Numbered from the stretch's first letter, positions 1-8,524 are shown. The stretch is DNA of 64,000 nucleotides from Roseovarius tolerans (GCF_900109855.1 NZ_FOBO01000004.1:62001-126000), one strand, 5' to 3'. Notes: generated by a model not told the origin, from the sequence alone. Numbers and translations: made by a program.

Positions 1-34
1 ATTCTCCCTTGGCCGGTTGGAGCCGTAAGGCGAC

Positions 35-493
35 ATGAGAGATACGACACATATGGACCGGGCGCTGGATGAGGCCCGTGCCGCGGGTGCCCGGGGCGAG
101 GTGCCGGTGGGCGCGGTGGTGGTGGCCCCCTCGGGCGAGATCGTGGCGCTTGCGGGCAATCGCACACGCGAGTTGAACGATCCCACGGCGCATGCCGAGA
201 TCCTCGCGATTCGCGCCGCCTGTGCTGCACTCGGCTCGGAGCGGCTGGTGGGGCACGATCTCTACGTCACGCTGGAGCCGTGTGCGATGTGCGCGAGCGC
301 CATTGCGGCGGCGCGGATCGCGCGGCTCTATTACGCGGCGGACGATCCGAAATCGGGCGGGGTGGCACAGGGCGCGCGGGTGTTTGCGCATCCGCAATGC
401 CACCACGTGCCGGAGGTTTACGACGGGATCGGCGCGCGCGAGGCCGAGGCGCTGCTCAAGGCGTTCTTTGCCGCGCGGCGCGGCTCAGAATAG
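35..493 (+). CDS. tadA: tRNA-specific adenosine deaminase TadA
   Basis: Deaminates the wobble adenosine to inosine in tRNA-Arg(ACG). The 152-residue protein has the zinc-binding and catalytic H53-A-E55 and the PCxxC motif with C83 and C86, typical of the CDA/TadA fold, and the length is normal for bacterial TadA. An AAGG lies just before the chosen ATG; a second ATG at 53 would remove six residues. The gene converges on the LysR gene and their 3' ends overlap by 9 bp. Identification comes from motifs and is firm; the exact start is less certain. Confidence 0.93.
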   Translation: MRDTTHMDRALDEARAAGARGEVPVGAVVVAPSGEIVALAGNRTRELNDPTAHAEILAIRAACAALGSERLVGHDLYVTLEPCAMCASAIAAARIARLYYAADDPKSGGVAQGARVFAHPQCHHVPEVYDGIGAREAEALLKAFFAARRGSE

Positions 494-1450
494 GGTGATG
501 CCCTTGGCTAGGAACGGGTGCTGCCGGATCGCCGGATCGACGATCGTTTCCTGCAGGATCGGCTTTAGCTTGGCGGCCAGCGTTTCGGGCATGTCTTGCA
601 AGATGCCCTTGCGCGCGGTCACGCTGATGGTGCGGGTCAGCGGGGCCAGCGGCAGTTCCAGCACGTCGATCTGATCGGCGAAGCGGCGCGCGCGCATCAG
701 GGCCAGCGGCGTCAGGATCGACCAGCCGGTGCCCTGTCCGACCAGCGCGAGGATGGAATGATAGCTGTCCAGTTCGAACCGGTGCGGCAGGCTTAGATTT
801 TCCCGCGCGAGATGCGATGAGATCAGCCGCCCCATGTAATGGCGCTGCGTGTACTGGATGAGCGGCAGGCGCTTGAGTTGGCGCAGCACGTCGCGGTCGG
901 GCTTGATCACGCCGCGCGGGGCGACCACGGCAAAGCCTTCGCGCAGCACCGGGTGCACCTCGGTCCAGTCGGCGGCACCGCCCAGTTCGGCGGCGACGAT
1001 GATATCGAGCGAGCGGGCGTCAAGCTGATCGTAGAGATGATGGCTCGCACCGGTTTCCAGCAGGAACTGGCAACCTTTCAGTTCTCCGGCCATGTGGGTC
1101 AGCAGTTGCGGGGTCACATCCGCCTCGAGATCCTCGATCATGCCGAGGCGAAAGCGGGTTAGCGTCGAGAGATGCGACATCGCGAGCTCGGCGCGCGCCT
1201 GTGCGGCCTCGTTGAGAATGACCTGCGCGCGGCGGTGCATGATCTCGCCCGCAGGGGTCAGGCGGATGGGGCGCGCGTTGCGTTGCAGCAGGGTGGCCCC
1301 GACCGCGCCTTCGAGGTTGGTGAGTTGCTGGCTGACCGCCGAAGGGCTGGCCCCGAGACGCCGGGCGGCGGCGGAAATCGAGCGTTCGTCGGCGGCGGCC
1401 ATGAACACCTCTATGCCCCAGAGGGTGATCCGGCCCGGGCTTTCGACCAT
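485..1450 (-). CDS. LysR-family transcriptional regulator
   Basis: A 321-residue protein with a winged HTH at about residues 9-68 (SISAAARRLGASPSAVSQQL, then LTPAGE) and a long substrate-binding-like C-terminal half. This is the usual LysR architecture and length. It begins 6 bp after the phaR stop on the same strand, so it is probably co-transcribed with phaR. The ligand and target genes cannot be read from the sequence. Adjacency to the PHB genes makes a role in carbon storage possible, but that is inference only. Confidence 0.9.
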   Translation of the reverse strand: MVESPGRITLWGIEVFMAAADERSISAAARRLGASPSAVSQQLTNLEGAVGATLLQRNARPIRLTPAGEIMHRRAQVILNEAAQARAELAMSHLSTLTRFRLGMIEDLEADVTPQLLTHMAGELKGCQFLLETGASHHLYDQLDARSLDIIVAAELGGAADWTEVHPVLREGFAVVAPRGVIKPDRDVLRQLKRLPLIQYTQRHYMGRLISSHLARENLSLPHRFELDSYHSILALVGQGTGWSILTPLALMRARRFADQIDVLELPLAPLTRTISVTARKGILQDMPETLAAKLKPILQETIVDPAIRQHPFLAKGITLF

Positions 1451-1456
1451 GGGACG

Positions 1457-2014
1457 TTACTTGCCCATCTTCGACAGCTTGCTCTGCAACTCCGCAAGCT
1501 GTTTCTTGATGTCGTCGAGATCTTCGTCGTCCCGCGGCGCATCGCCGTCGGATTGCGGCGTCGTGCTGCCCATGCCGGGCATGCCGCCGGTCATCGCCTT
1601 CATGAACGCCTCTTGCTGAGCGCGCATCGCCTCCATGCCGGGCATCGCCGCGAGCGGATTGGCCTTGGTCATGTTCTCCAGCATCTTGGATTGCCCGTCG
1701 CGCAGCATCTCGAAGCTGGCGGCGAGGAATTCCGGGACCACGCTGGTGGCCTGCGTCGTGTAGCTGCGCACGAGGTCGTTGAGCACGTTGATCGGCAAGA
1801 CGCTTTCGCCGCGACTTTCGTGTTCGGCGACGATCTGGAGCAGGTATTGCCGGGTCAGGTCGTCGCCGGATTTCAGGTCGATGATCTGAACTTCGCGCCC
1901 GTCGCGGATGAATTCGGCGATATCCTCCAGGGTGACGTAATCGGAGGTCTCGGTGTTATAGAGCCTGCGGCTGGCGTAGCGTTTGATAAGTAACGGTTTT
2001 TGGGTGTCGGCCAA
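1457..2014 (-). CDS. phaR: Polyhydroxyalkanoate synthesis repressor PhaR
   Basis: A DNA- and PHB-binding repressor that lets phasin production follow granule formation. The 185-residue protein carries the PHB accumulation regulator N-terminal domain (LIKRYASRRLYNTETSDYVT, residues 9-28, then LEDIAEFIRDG) and the following PHB_acc domain around residues 70-115 (LPINVLNDLVRSY, FLAASFEML). The C-terminus is acidic and low in complexity. In Rhodobacter and Paracoccus PhaR binds CTGC-N3-4-GCAG dyads; exact dyads occur before phaP and phaC/phaZ here. A hairpin terminator separates it from phaP upstream. Confidence 0.95.
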   Translation of the reverse strand: MADTQKPLLIKRYASRRLYNTETSDYVTLEDIAEFIRDGREVQIIDLKSGDDLTRQYLLQIVAEHESRGESVLPINVLNDLVRSYTTQATSVVPEFLAASFEMLRDGQSKMLENMTKANPLAAMPGMEAMRAQQEAFMKAMTGGMPGMGSTTPQSDGDAPRDDEDLDDIKKQLAELQSKLSKMGK

Positions 2015-2039
2015 AGGATGTCCCTCCCGAGGAATGCGG

Positions 2040-2050
2040 CTGCAGCACAG
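2040..2050. promoter_or_regulatory. Possible imperfect PhaR operator upstream of phaR
   Basis: CTGCAGCACAG lies 26 bp upstream of the phaR start and matches CTGC-N3-GCAG at seven of eight fixed positions. It could support autoregulation, but one mismatch in a GC-rich region is weak evidence. Confidence 0.3.
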
Positions 2051-2066
2051 AGTAGACGCATGTGCA

Positions 2067-2101
2067 GAAAAAAGAAAGGGCGAGCCTTTCGGCTCGCCCT
2101 T
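2067..2101 (-). terminator. Rho-independent terminator after phaP
   Basis: A 10-bp GC-rich stem (AGGGCGAGCC at 2077-2086 with its complement at 2091-2100) closes a 4-base loop. On the minus strand a TTTCTTTTTT run follows. It lies downstream of the phaP stop and upstream of phaR, so it should end phaP transcripts and separate them from phaR. Confidence 0.85.
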
Positions 2102-2146
2102 CGCAGTCCATGCCCCTAGGGAGGGGACGGGGCATGTATTCTGCTA

Positions 2147-2596
2147 TCACTTGGTTGCGGCGGTCGCTTTCTGCGTCGCGGCAGTCACGTCGTCGGTTGC
2201 TTTCTTGACAACCTTCGTCGCGTCTTCCTGCATGGTCTTGCCGGCAGCCATCATCAGTTCGACGGTTTCCATCTGAACCTTCTTCGCGATTTCGGCGAAG
2301 GCGGCCATGTTCTCGGCGGCCACTTCGGCGTTGGCCGATGCGAAATCGGTCATCGACTTGGCGTAGTCTGCGGGCTCTGCCTTGGCTTTCGCCATCTCGG
2401 ACATCTTGGCCAAGGTTTCCTTGGTCCATTTGTTCGAGATTTCAGCCGACTGCTCGGCTGCGGTCAGGGCGACGCCGGACAGCTTCTCGCTGAGCGTTGC
2501 CTGGTTCTTGAACGCGTCTTCCATCGCCTTGGTGTCGACGGGGAATGCGCCCATGACGTCTTTGAACATCGCGGTGTAATCTTGGGTCTTAGCCAT
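2147..2596 (-). CDS. phaP: Phasin, PHB granule-associated protein
   Basis: A small amphipathic protein that coats PHB granules. Its 149 residues are Ala-, Lys- and Glu-rich, almost entirely helical in character, lack cysteine, and end in an Ala/Lys/Thr-rich tail. The N-terminus (YTAMFKDVMGAFPVD) fits the phasin family. It is flanked by phaR downstream and phaC upstream, has its own terminator, and has two exact PhaR-type dyads in its 142-bp promoter region. This matches the known scheme in which PhaR represses phaP until granules titrate it away. Confidence 0.92.
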   Translation of the reverse strand: MAKTQDYTAMFKDVMGAFPVDTKAMEDAFKNQATLSEKLSGVALTAAEQSAEISNKWTKETLAKMSEMAKAKAEPADYAKSMTDFASANAEVAAENMAAFAEIAKKVQMETVELMMAAGKTMQEDATKVVKKATDDVTAATQKATAATK

Positions 2597-2662
2597 TGGT
2601 AAAGTCCTCTCGGGTTAAGCGGGGTGATCCGCTGTGTTGTGCAACTGAGAGAAATATACGTG

Positions 2663-2673
2663 CTGCAGTGCAG
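2663..2673. promoter_or_regulatory. PhaR operator 1 upstream of phaP
   Basis: CTGCAGTGCAG is an exact CTGC-N3-GCAG dyad, 67 bp upstream of the phaP start. Its centre is 28 bp from the centre of the second dyad, close to three helical turns. The motif is established for PhaR in related Rhodobacteraceae; assignment here is by match and position. Confidence 0.75.
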
Positions 2674-2690
2674 CATTTCAAGATGTTTTT

Positions 2691-2701
2691 CTGCATTGCA
2701 G
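2691..2701. promoter_or_regulatory. PhaR operator 2 upstream of phaP
   Basis: CTGCATTGCAG is a second exact CTGC-N3-GCAG dyad in the same promoter region, between the phaC stop (2739) and the phaP start (2596). Paired dyads suggest cooperative repression of phaP. Confidence 0.75.
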
Positions 2702-2738
2702 CATTTTTGAGTAACCCAAGGTCAAGAACCCATGAAAA

Positions 2739-4544
2739 TCAGGTGGTTGCCTTTTTGCGCACATAGGTGCCGGGGGCCGGGGCAAGGGCGGGATGCTCCG
2801 AATCGCCCGGCTCTCGGGCCGCGACCATCTTGCCGGAGCGCTTGGCGAGCCATGCTTCCCAGCGGGGCCACCACGACCCTTCGTGATAGGTGGCGTTGGC
2901 CATCCACTCATCTGCGGACCCGCTCAGATCCTCATTGGCGTAGTGGCCGTATTTCTTTTTCGAGGGCGGATTGACGATGCCGGCGATATGGCCGGATTCG
3001 GACACGATGAAGGTGCGATCCTTGGAGCCGGTCTGCTGAAAACCGCGATAGCAGTCTTTCCAGGCGGCGATGTGGTCGCTTTCGCAGGTGACCGACATCA
3101 GCGGGATCTTGACGTCGCCGATATGCAGCCGCTCGCCGCAGAGATCGAAGCCGCCGGTCACGAAATCGTTGCTCTGACACAGCCCGCGCAGGTATTGCAC
3201 GGTCATGCGCCCGGGAAGGTTGGCGCCGTCGCCGTTCCAGTATAGCAGGTCGAAGGCGGGCGGTGCCTCGCCCATCATGTAGCTGCGCACGGCGGGCTGA
3301 TAGATCAGATCGCGCGAGCGCAGGAAGGACATGGTGCGTCCCATGATGAAAGAGCGCAGCATGCCTTGCGCGGCCACTTCCTCCTCGATCCCGTCGATGA
3401 AATCGTCCTGCAAGAAGGGGGTGAATTCACCCTGTTCGGCAAAATCGGTGAGGGCGGTGAAGAAGGTGGCCGATTTGACCGACTTGTCGCCGCGCTTGGC
3501 CATCAGCGAAAGCGTCAGGTGCAGCGTGGTGCCCGCGATGCAGTAGCCCACGGCATTGACCTGCTTTTGGCCGGTGATCGCCTTGGCCTCGCGGATCGCC
3601 GTCCGAAAGCCCTCGTCGATATAGTCCTCCATGCCGACATCGGCATGGCTGGCATCAGCATTGACCCAGCTGACCACGAAGAGGGTATAGCCCTGATCGG
3701 TGATCCATTTGATCATGCTGTTCTGCGCCTTGAGGTCGAGAATGTAGAACTTGTTGATCCAGGGCGGAAAGATCACCAGCGGGATGGCGCGCACCTGTTC
3801 GGTGGTGGGGCTGTACTGAATGAGCTCCATCATGCGGTTGCGATAGACCACCTCGCCGGGCGTGGTGGCGATGTTGGTGCCCAGCTCGAATGCCTTGTCA
3901 TCGGCGAGCCGCACGACCAACTCGCCATTATTGGCCTCAAGGTCGGCGATCAGGTTCTCCATCCCCTTCACGAGGCTTTCGCCCTCGGTCTCGATCGCGC
4001 GTTCGAGCGCGTCGGGGTTGGTGCCGAGGAAATTCGTCGGCGACATCATGTCGATGATCTGATGCGCAAAGTAGTCCAGCCTGCGGCGGTCCTTCGCGGG
4101 GAGATCCTCGTCGATATCCTCCAGCGCCTGCTCGATCGCCTGCGCGTTGAGGGCATATTGGCGCTTGATGTATTTGAAATAGGGGTGCGAGTTCCAGAGC
4201 GGGTTGGCAAAGCGCTTGTCGCCCGCCAGCGGATCGGGCCCGTCCTCCGTCTCGGCCACCTCGCCGCGCACCAGCATCTGCTGCGCCTCCATGAAGTGGC
4301 GCACCGACTTGCCCCAGTATTCCAGTTGCTGCTCGTAGATCTTGCCGGGGTTTTCGAACATTTCGGTCCAGTAAGACGACGCCGCCTTGGAAAACAGCTC
4401 TTGCGAGGGGGCGTTCAATGTCGGATTTGCGGGCTTGCGCGCCGCGAGTGCCTGGATGAGTCGCTGTGACAACTGCTCGACCTTAGCGAGATTTTCATTC
4501 AGCTTTTCAACGTTCTCGCCTGCGATATCGTCATGCGTTGTCAT
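2739..4544 (-). CDS. phaC: Class I poly(3-hydroxyalkanoate) synthase
   Basis: Polymerises (R)-3-hydroxyacyl-CoA (typically 3-hydroxybutyryl-CoA) into PHB at the granule surface. The 601-residue protein has the PhaC N-terminal domain followed by an alpha/beta hydrolase core. The lipase-like box GYCIAG carries nucleophile C335 (C338 if the first ATG is used); SWVNAD, and GHIAGIVNPP with the catalytic His, follow. The ATG at 4544 is preferred because AGGGGA sits 10 bp before it; the ATG at 4553 would be only 2-3 bp from that sequence. It diverges from phaZ across a short region with a PhaR dyad. Confidence 0.96.
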   Translation of the reverse strand: MTTHDDIAGENVEKLNENLAKVEQLSQRLIQALAARKPANPTLNAPSQELFSKAASSYWTEMFENPGKIYEQQLEYWGKSVRHFMEAQQMLVRGEVAETEDGPDPLAGDKRFANPLWNSHPYFKYIKRQYALNAQAIEQALEDIDEDLPAKDRRRLDYFAHQIIDMMSPTNFLGTNPDALERAIETEGESLVKGMENLIADLEANNGELVVRLADDKAFELGTNIATTPGEVVYRNRMMELIQYSPTTEQVRAIPLVIFPPWINKFYILDLKAQNSMIKWITDQGYTLFVVSWVNADASHADVGMEDYIDEGFRTAIREAKAITGQKQVNAVGYCIAGTTLHLTLSLMAKRGDKSVKSATFFTALTDFAEQGEFTPFLQDDFIDGIEEEVAAQGMLRSFIMGRTMSFLRSRDLIYQPAVRSYMMGEAPPAFDLLYWNGDGANLPGRMTVQYLRGLCQSNDFVTGGFDLCGERLHIGDVKIPLMSVTCESDHIAAWKDCYRGFQQTGSKDRTFIVSESGHIAGIVNPPSKKKYGHYANEDLSGSADEWMANATYHEGSWWPRWEAWLAKRSGKMVAAREPGDSEHPALAPAPGTYVRKKATT

Positions 4545-4569
4545 TTCAATCATTTCCCCTTAACATTTT

Positions 4570-4580
4570 CTGCTATGCAG
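4570..4580. promoter_or_regulatory. PhaR operator between phaC and phaZ
   Basis: CTGCTATGCAG is an exact CTGC-N3-GCAG dyad, 25 bp before the phaC start and 72 bp before the phaZ start. It could let PhaR control synthesis and mobilisation of PHB from one site. No experimental support for this genome. Confidence 0.7.
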
Positions 4581-4652
4581 CATATCGTCGTCAAGGCCGG
4601 AGGGGCAGTGCGACGAATGGAACCGGGTGCCCACCCGAAACAGGAGACGAAT

Positions 4653-5948
4653 ATGCGCTACATGGCCACCTACGATCTGATGGAATCCCTCCGCAATGCC
4701 AACCAATGGCTGGGAGCCTCCGCCCTCTCCATGGCATCCTATCCGATGTTCAGCATGGTGCCAAACCCTGCGTTGCAATGGATGGCCGCCTGGGGCGAAG
4801 TGACGGAACGCAGCTTTCAACGGATGACCGCCAAGCCCGACTGGGGTATCCGCACCTTTACCCACGAGGACGGGCGCGATCACCTGGTGAACATCGAGAC
4901 CGTCGTCTCGCGTGCATTCGGTGACCTGATCCATTTCAACGTCGCTGGCCGCGAAGAGCAGGCGCGCAAGGTGCTGCTCGTGGCACCGATGTCGGGCCAT
5001 TACGCGACGCTGCTGCGCTCGACCGTGAAGTCGCTGATGGTCAATTGCGAGGTCTATGTCACCGATTGGCATAACGCGCGCGACATTCCCGTGTCCGAGG
5101 GTAAGTTCGATATCGAGGATTACACCCTCTATCTTGTCGATTTCATGAAGGCGCTCGGCCCCGATATCAACGTGATCGCCGTCTGTCAGCCCGCGCCGCT
5201 GACGCTGGCCGCGACTGCCTATCTCGCCGAACTCGACCCCGAGGCGCAGCCGCGCACGCTCACGCTCATCGGCGGCCCCATCGACCCCGACGCGACCCCC
5301 ACCGACGTGACCGATTTCGGCCGTCGCGTGACCATGGGCCAGCTGGAAGAAACCATGATCCAGCGTGTCGGCTTCAGCCACAAGGGGGTGGGCCGTCAGG
5401 TCTATCCCGGCCTGCTGCAACTGGCCTCTTTCGTGTCGATGAACGCAGAACGGCACGCCAAGGCCTTTACCGATCAGATCCTGCGTGTGAGCCAAGGCGA
5501 TGCCAGCGATCACGATGCGCATAACCGGTTCTACGACGAGTATCTCGCCGTCATGGACATGCCCGCTGAATTCTACCTCTCGACGGTGGAGCGGATCTTC
5601 AAGGGGCTGGAAATCGCGCAGAACCGCTTTGTCGTAGATGGTCACCCGGTCGATTTGGGCAAGATCACCGATGTCGCGGTCAAGACCGTCGAAGGCGGCA
5701 AGGACGACATTTCCGCGCCCGGGCAATGCGTCGCCGCGCTTGATCTGTGCACCGGGCTTCCCGACAGCATGAAGGCCAGCTACCTGGAGCCTGAGGCGGG
5801 CCATTACGGTATCTTCGCCGGCCGGTCCTGGCGCAACAACATCCGCCCGCTGGTGCTCGATTTTATCGACGCGAATGCCGGGCGCAAGAAAGGCGCGCGC
5901 AAAGCCGCGCCGAAGCCTGCCAACCGGAACGTCGCCGCCAACGGCTGA
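4653..5948 (+). CDS. phaZ: Intracellular PHB depolymerase PhaZ
   Basis: Thiolytic/hydrolytic mobilisation of native PHB granules. The ATG at 4653 follows AGGAGA at 4642 and gives 431 residues starting MRYMATYDLMESLRNANQWL, the usual start for this family; the longer open frame from 4533 has no ribosome site. The nucleophile is a cysteine, C178 in the VCQPAP box, characteristic of PhaZ-type intracellular depolymerases, and GHYGIFAGRSWRNNI near the C-terminus carries the catalytic His. The C-terminal tail is Lys/Ala-rich. It is divergent from phaC and ends in a strong terminator. Confidence 0.94.
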   Translation: MRYMATYDLMESLRNANQWLGASALSMASYPMFSMVPNPALQWMAAWGEVTERSFQRMTAKPDWGIRTFTHEDGRDHLVNIETVVSRAFGDLIHFNVAGREEQARKVLLVAPMSGHYATLLRSTVKSLMVNCEVYVTDWHNARDIPVSEGKFDIEDYTLYLVDFMKALGPDINVIAVCQPAPLTLAATAYLAELDPEAQPRTLTLIGGPIDPDATPTDVTDFGRRVTMGQLEETMIQRVGFSHKGVGRQVYPGLLQLASFVSMNAERHAKAFTDQILRVSQGDASDHDAHNRFYDEYLAVMDMPAEFYLSTVERIFKGLEIAQNRFVVDGHPVDLGKITDVAVKTVEGGKDDISAPGQCVAALDLCTGLPDSMKASYLEPEAGHYGIFAGRSWRNNIRPLVLDFIDANAGRKKGARKAAPKPANRNVAANG

Positions 5949-5954
5949 GGCAGT

Positions 5955-5978
5955 CCGGCGGGTCCGGCCGGTTTTTTT
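5955..5978 (+). terminator. Rho-independent terminator after phaZ
   Basis: CCGGC pairs with GCCGG across a 7-base loop and is followed directly by seven T residues. The T run overlaps the stop codon of the convergent GAF-domain gene. Confidence 0.8.
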
Positions 5979-6432
5979 ACACGCTGCCGAAGACTTGTGA
6001 CAGGATGCGGGCCAGATGGTCCGCGTCCTGTTGCGTGAAAGCGCCGGGCCGGTCGCTGTCGATATCGAGCACCGCGATCAGTTCGCCTGTCCCGTTGCGC
6101 ACCGGCAGCACGATCTCTGATCGGGTCGAGGAGGCGCAGGCGATATGGCTGGGAAAGGCGTCGACGTCATCGACACGCTGCACCTCGCCGGTGCGCGCCG
6201 CCGCCCCGCAGACCCCGCGCGAAAACGGAATGGTCAGGCAGCCATGCCCGCCCTGGTAGGGGCCGATCTTGAGCATCTCGGGCGCGGTGACGCGGTAGAA
6301 CCCGGTCCAGTCGAAGCGGTCATCGGCGTGGTGCAATTCGCAGACCACGGTGGCCATCAGCGCCACGGTGTCGGTCTCGCCCTCGGTGAGGGCGGCGATG
6401 GTCTTGGTGATGCTGTCGTAATCAATGGTCAT
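5977..6432 (-). CDS. msrC: GAF-domain free methionine-(R)-sulfoxide reductase
   Basis: Reduces free Met-R-sulfoxide as part of oxidative-stress defence. It is 151 residues, a single GAF domain. Three cysteines, C65, C75 and C99, have the same 10- and 24-residue spacing as the catalytic/recycling cysteines of E. coli fRMsr (C84, C94, C118), and the motifs GFYR, GPYQG, CLTIPFSRGVCG and EIVLPV fit. The ATG at 6432 (MTIDYDS) is chosen over an upstream in-frame ATG because homology to the family begins there. Three prime end converges on phaZ. Confidence 0.9.
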   Translation of the reverse strand: MTIDYDSITKTIAALTEGETDTVALMATVVCELHHADDRFDWTGFYRVTAPEMLKIGPYQGGHGCLTIPFSRGVCGAAARTGEVQRVDDVDAFPSHIACASSTRSEIVLPVRNGTGELIAVLDIDSDRPGAFTQQDADHLARILSQVFGSV

Positions 6433-6883
6433 GGTCGCGATATGCCACGGCACGCAGGCGGGGGCCAGTCCCCTCGCAGGGGGGTTGCGTTGGGAGTGCA
6501 AAGCGTCGGGTCCCGTGAGAGGATTGGAAGTGTGGGCTTGGAGCAGACATAGCACCCCGCCAGAAGGTGCTGCGTGATCGCAGGGCCGGGGACTGGCGAT
6601 GCAACGCTCGTGGCGGGTATTTTATGCTAGCCAAGTCATTGTAACCTCGACACGTTGCACACCCTATCAAATCGCCAGGCCGCGGGACGGCGTCATGCCG
6701 GAGGCATGCCTCTGGCATGACGATCGCGCGGCACCTTCGGTGCGTTTCGCGCGGACAGGCTTCAAGGGCAACTCAACGCCTTTCACCTCCAAAGCTTCGC
6801 GGCGACGGCCACCGGTTGCATCCCACCGGCCTCTCGTGGCAAGTCCTTGCCCCGACACCCGAATCCCATATCAAGGAGAGGCC
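6433..6883. other. 451-bp stretch without a recognised gene
   Basis: Divergent region between the GAF-domain gene and the GNAT gene. It contains several short hairpins (for example CCCC-TCGCA-GGGG near 6470, CTGCG-TGAT-CGCAG near 6570 and GCACC-TTC-GGTGC near 6731) and a 28-bp near-perfect palindrome at 6693-6720. Open frames across it have no ribosome sites and resemble no family I know. It may hold both promoters and a small structured element. Confidence 0.5.
6693..6720. repeat. 28-bp near-perfect palindrome
   Basis: The arms begin TCATGCCGGAGGCA and mirror each other over 28 bp with a single mispair, which would be a G-U pair in RNA. No T run follows, so it is not a typical terminator. 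It may be a protein site or a palindromic repeat; copies elsewhere cannot be checked from this window. Confidence 0.6.
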
Positions 6884-7345
6884 ATGTCCCTGCTCACCCT
6901 GCATCGCAACCACGCCCGCGACCTTGCCCCGCTCGCCCGCCTTCTTGCCGATCCCGACGATCTGGCGCTCGTCAATCCGCATGCTGCACAGCCCTTCGAC
7001 CCCGGCGAATGGGCGATGAAATGGGTTGGGGAACGGGATGACGAGACCTTCTACCTGCTCGACGACGCAGGCTGCGAGGTGGGTTTCTTCGCGCTGCGCG
7101 TGGGCGTAGGGCCGGAGGTGCGGCACCTGACATATGTCTTTGTCGAGGAACGCATGCGCGGCGGCACCGGTGAGGAGCTGGCGCGGCTGGCCGAAGACGC
7201 CGCGCGCGATCTCGGCGCGCTGTCGATCACGCTCAAGGTCGAACTCGACAATGAGCCTGCCCTAAACCTCTACCGCAAGGCGGGGTACGAGGAACTCTCG
7301 CGCCGCGGCGGCATGGCCACGATGCGGCGCGATCTGGACGGCTAG
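6884..7345 (+). CDS. GNAT-family N-acetyltransferase
   Basis: A 153-residue acetyltransferase-like protein. The ATG at 6884 follows AAGGAG at 6873, and the fold signature runs through VGFFALRVG, LTYVFVEERMRGGTGEELARLAEDAA (the acetyl-CoA-binding R/Q-x-x-G-x-G/A-like loop, here RMRGGTG, at about residues 90-97) and NEPALNLYRKAGYEE near the C-terminus. The substrate is not predictable. It is a single-gene unit converging on the thiolase gene. Confidence 0.85.
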   Translation: MSLLTLHRNHARDLAPLARLLADPDDLALVNPHAAQPFDPGEWAMKWVGERDDETFYLLDDAGCEVGFFALRVGVGPEVRHLTYVFVEERMRGGTGEELARLAEDAARDLGALSITLKVELDNEPALNLYRKAGYEELSRRGGMATMRRDLDG

Positions 7346-7351
7346 ACCCTC

Positions 7352-8524
7352 TCAGACCCGCTCGATGGCGATCGCGGTGCCTTCACCGCCGCCGATGCAG
7401 ATGGCGGCGATGCCGCGCGTGAGCCCGCGCTTTTCCAGCGCATTGAGCAGCGTGACCATGATCCGCGCACCCGAGGCCCCGATGGGATGGCCCAATGCGC
7501 AGGCCCCGCCATTGACGTTCACCCGGTCGCGCGGCAGACCCATCTCGTGCATGAAGGCCATGGGCACCACGGCGAAGGCCTCGTTCACCTCCCAGAGATC
7601 GACATCCTCGATCCCCCAGCCCAGCCGCTTGAGCAGCTTTTGCGCGGCCGGAACCGGCGCGGTGGTGAACCAGCCGGGGGCCTGCGCGTGGCTGGCATGG
7701 CCGAGGATGCGGGCGCGGATGTTGAGCCCCTGCGCCTGCGCCGCCTCGCGCGAGGCCAGCACCAGCGCGGCCGCCCCGTCGCTGATCGAGCTTGAATTGG
7801 CCGCCGTCACGGTGCCGCCCTCGCGAAAGGCGGGCTTGAGTTGCGGGATCTTCTCGGGGCGTGCCTTGGCGGGTTGCTCGTCGGCGGTGATCACCATCTC
7901 GCCCTTGCGGGTTTTTAGCGTGACCGGTGCGATCTCGCCCTCGAAGGCCCCGGATGTCTGTGCGTCGAGCGCACCCTGCAACGAGGCGATGGCATAGTCG
8001 TCCTGTGCCTCGCGGGTAAATTGGAATTTCTCGGCGCAATCCTCGGCGAAGGTGCCCATCAGGCGGCCGGTGTCATAGGCATCCTCCAGCCCGTCGAGGA
8101 ACATGTGATCGACGACCTGTCCATGCCCCAGCCGCGCACCGCCGCGCATCTTGGGCAGCAGGTAGGGGGCGCAGGACATCGATTCCATGCCGCCCGCGAT
8201 AATCGTCTGCACCTGGCCAAGCGCGATCTGGTCAAACCCCGTCATCGCGGCCTTCATGCCCGAGCCGCACATCTTGTTGAGTGTGGTGGCGGGCACCTCT
8301 TCGCCGAGGCCGCCCAGGAACCCGGCCTGCCGTGCCGGGGCCTGGCCCTGTCCTGCGGGCAATACGCAGCCCATCAGAACCTCATCGACCGTTGCCGTGC
8401 GCGCATCATTGAGCGCCGCCGCAATCGCCGTACCGCCCAGAACAGGGGCCGCGACGCCGTCGAAATCGCCCTGAAATCCGCCCATCGGGGTGCGTGCCGC
8501 CCCGGCGATCAAAACCTCTTTCAT
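7352..8524 (-). CDS. Acetyl-CoA acetyltransferase (thiolase)
   Basis: Condenses or cleaves acetoacetyl-CoA in PHB synthesis and fatty-acid or ketone-body metabolism. The ATG at 8524 is preceded by GGGAGGAT and gives 390 residues. Catalytic residues are all visible: C86 in NKMCGSGMKA, H346 in GHPIGASG and C376 in CIGGGEG. The length fits PhaA/AtoB-type biosynthetic thiolases. It stands alone, with no phaB-type acetoacetyl-CoA reductase beside it, so a dedicated PHB role cannot be claimed over general thiolase activity. Confidence 0.93.
   Translation of the reverse strand: MKEVLIAGAARTPMGGFQGDFDGVAAPVLGGTAIAAALNDARTATVDEVLMGCVLPAGQGQAPARQAGFLGGLGEEVPATTLNKMCGSGMKAAMTGFDQIALGQVQTIIAGGMESMSCAPYLLPKMRGGARLGHGQVVDHMFLDGLEDAYDTGRLMGTFAEDCAEKFQFTREAQDDYAIASLQGALDAQTSGAFEGEIAPVTLKTRKGEMVITADEQPAKARPEKIPQLKPAFREGGTVTAANSSSISDGAAALVLASREAAQAQGLNIRARILGHASHAQAPGWFTTAPVPAAQKLLKRLGWGIEDVDLWEVNEAFAVVPMAFMHEMGLPRDRVNVNGGACALGHPIGASGARIMVTLLNALEKRGLTRGIAAICIGGGEGTAIAIERV

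Noticed and set aside
4560-5804. 414-codon antisense frame across phaZ
   Set aside because: Shadow of the depolymerase gene, no motif and no ribosome site.
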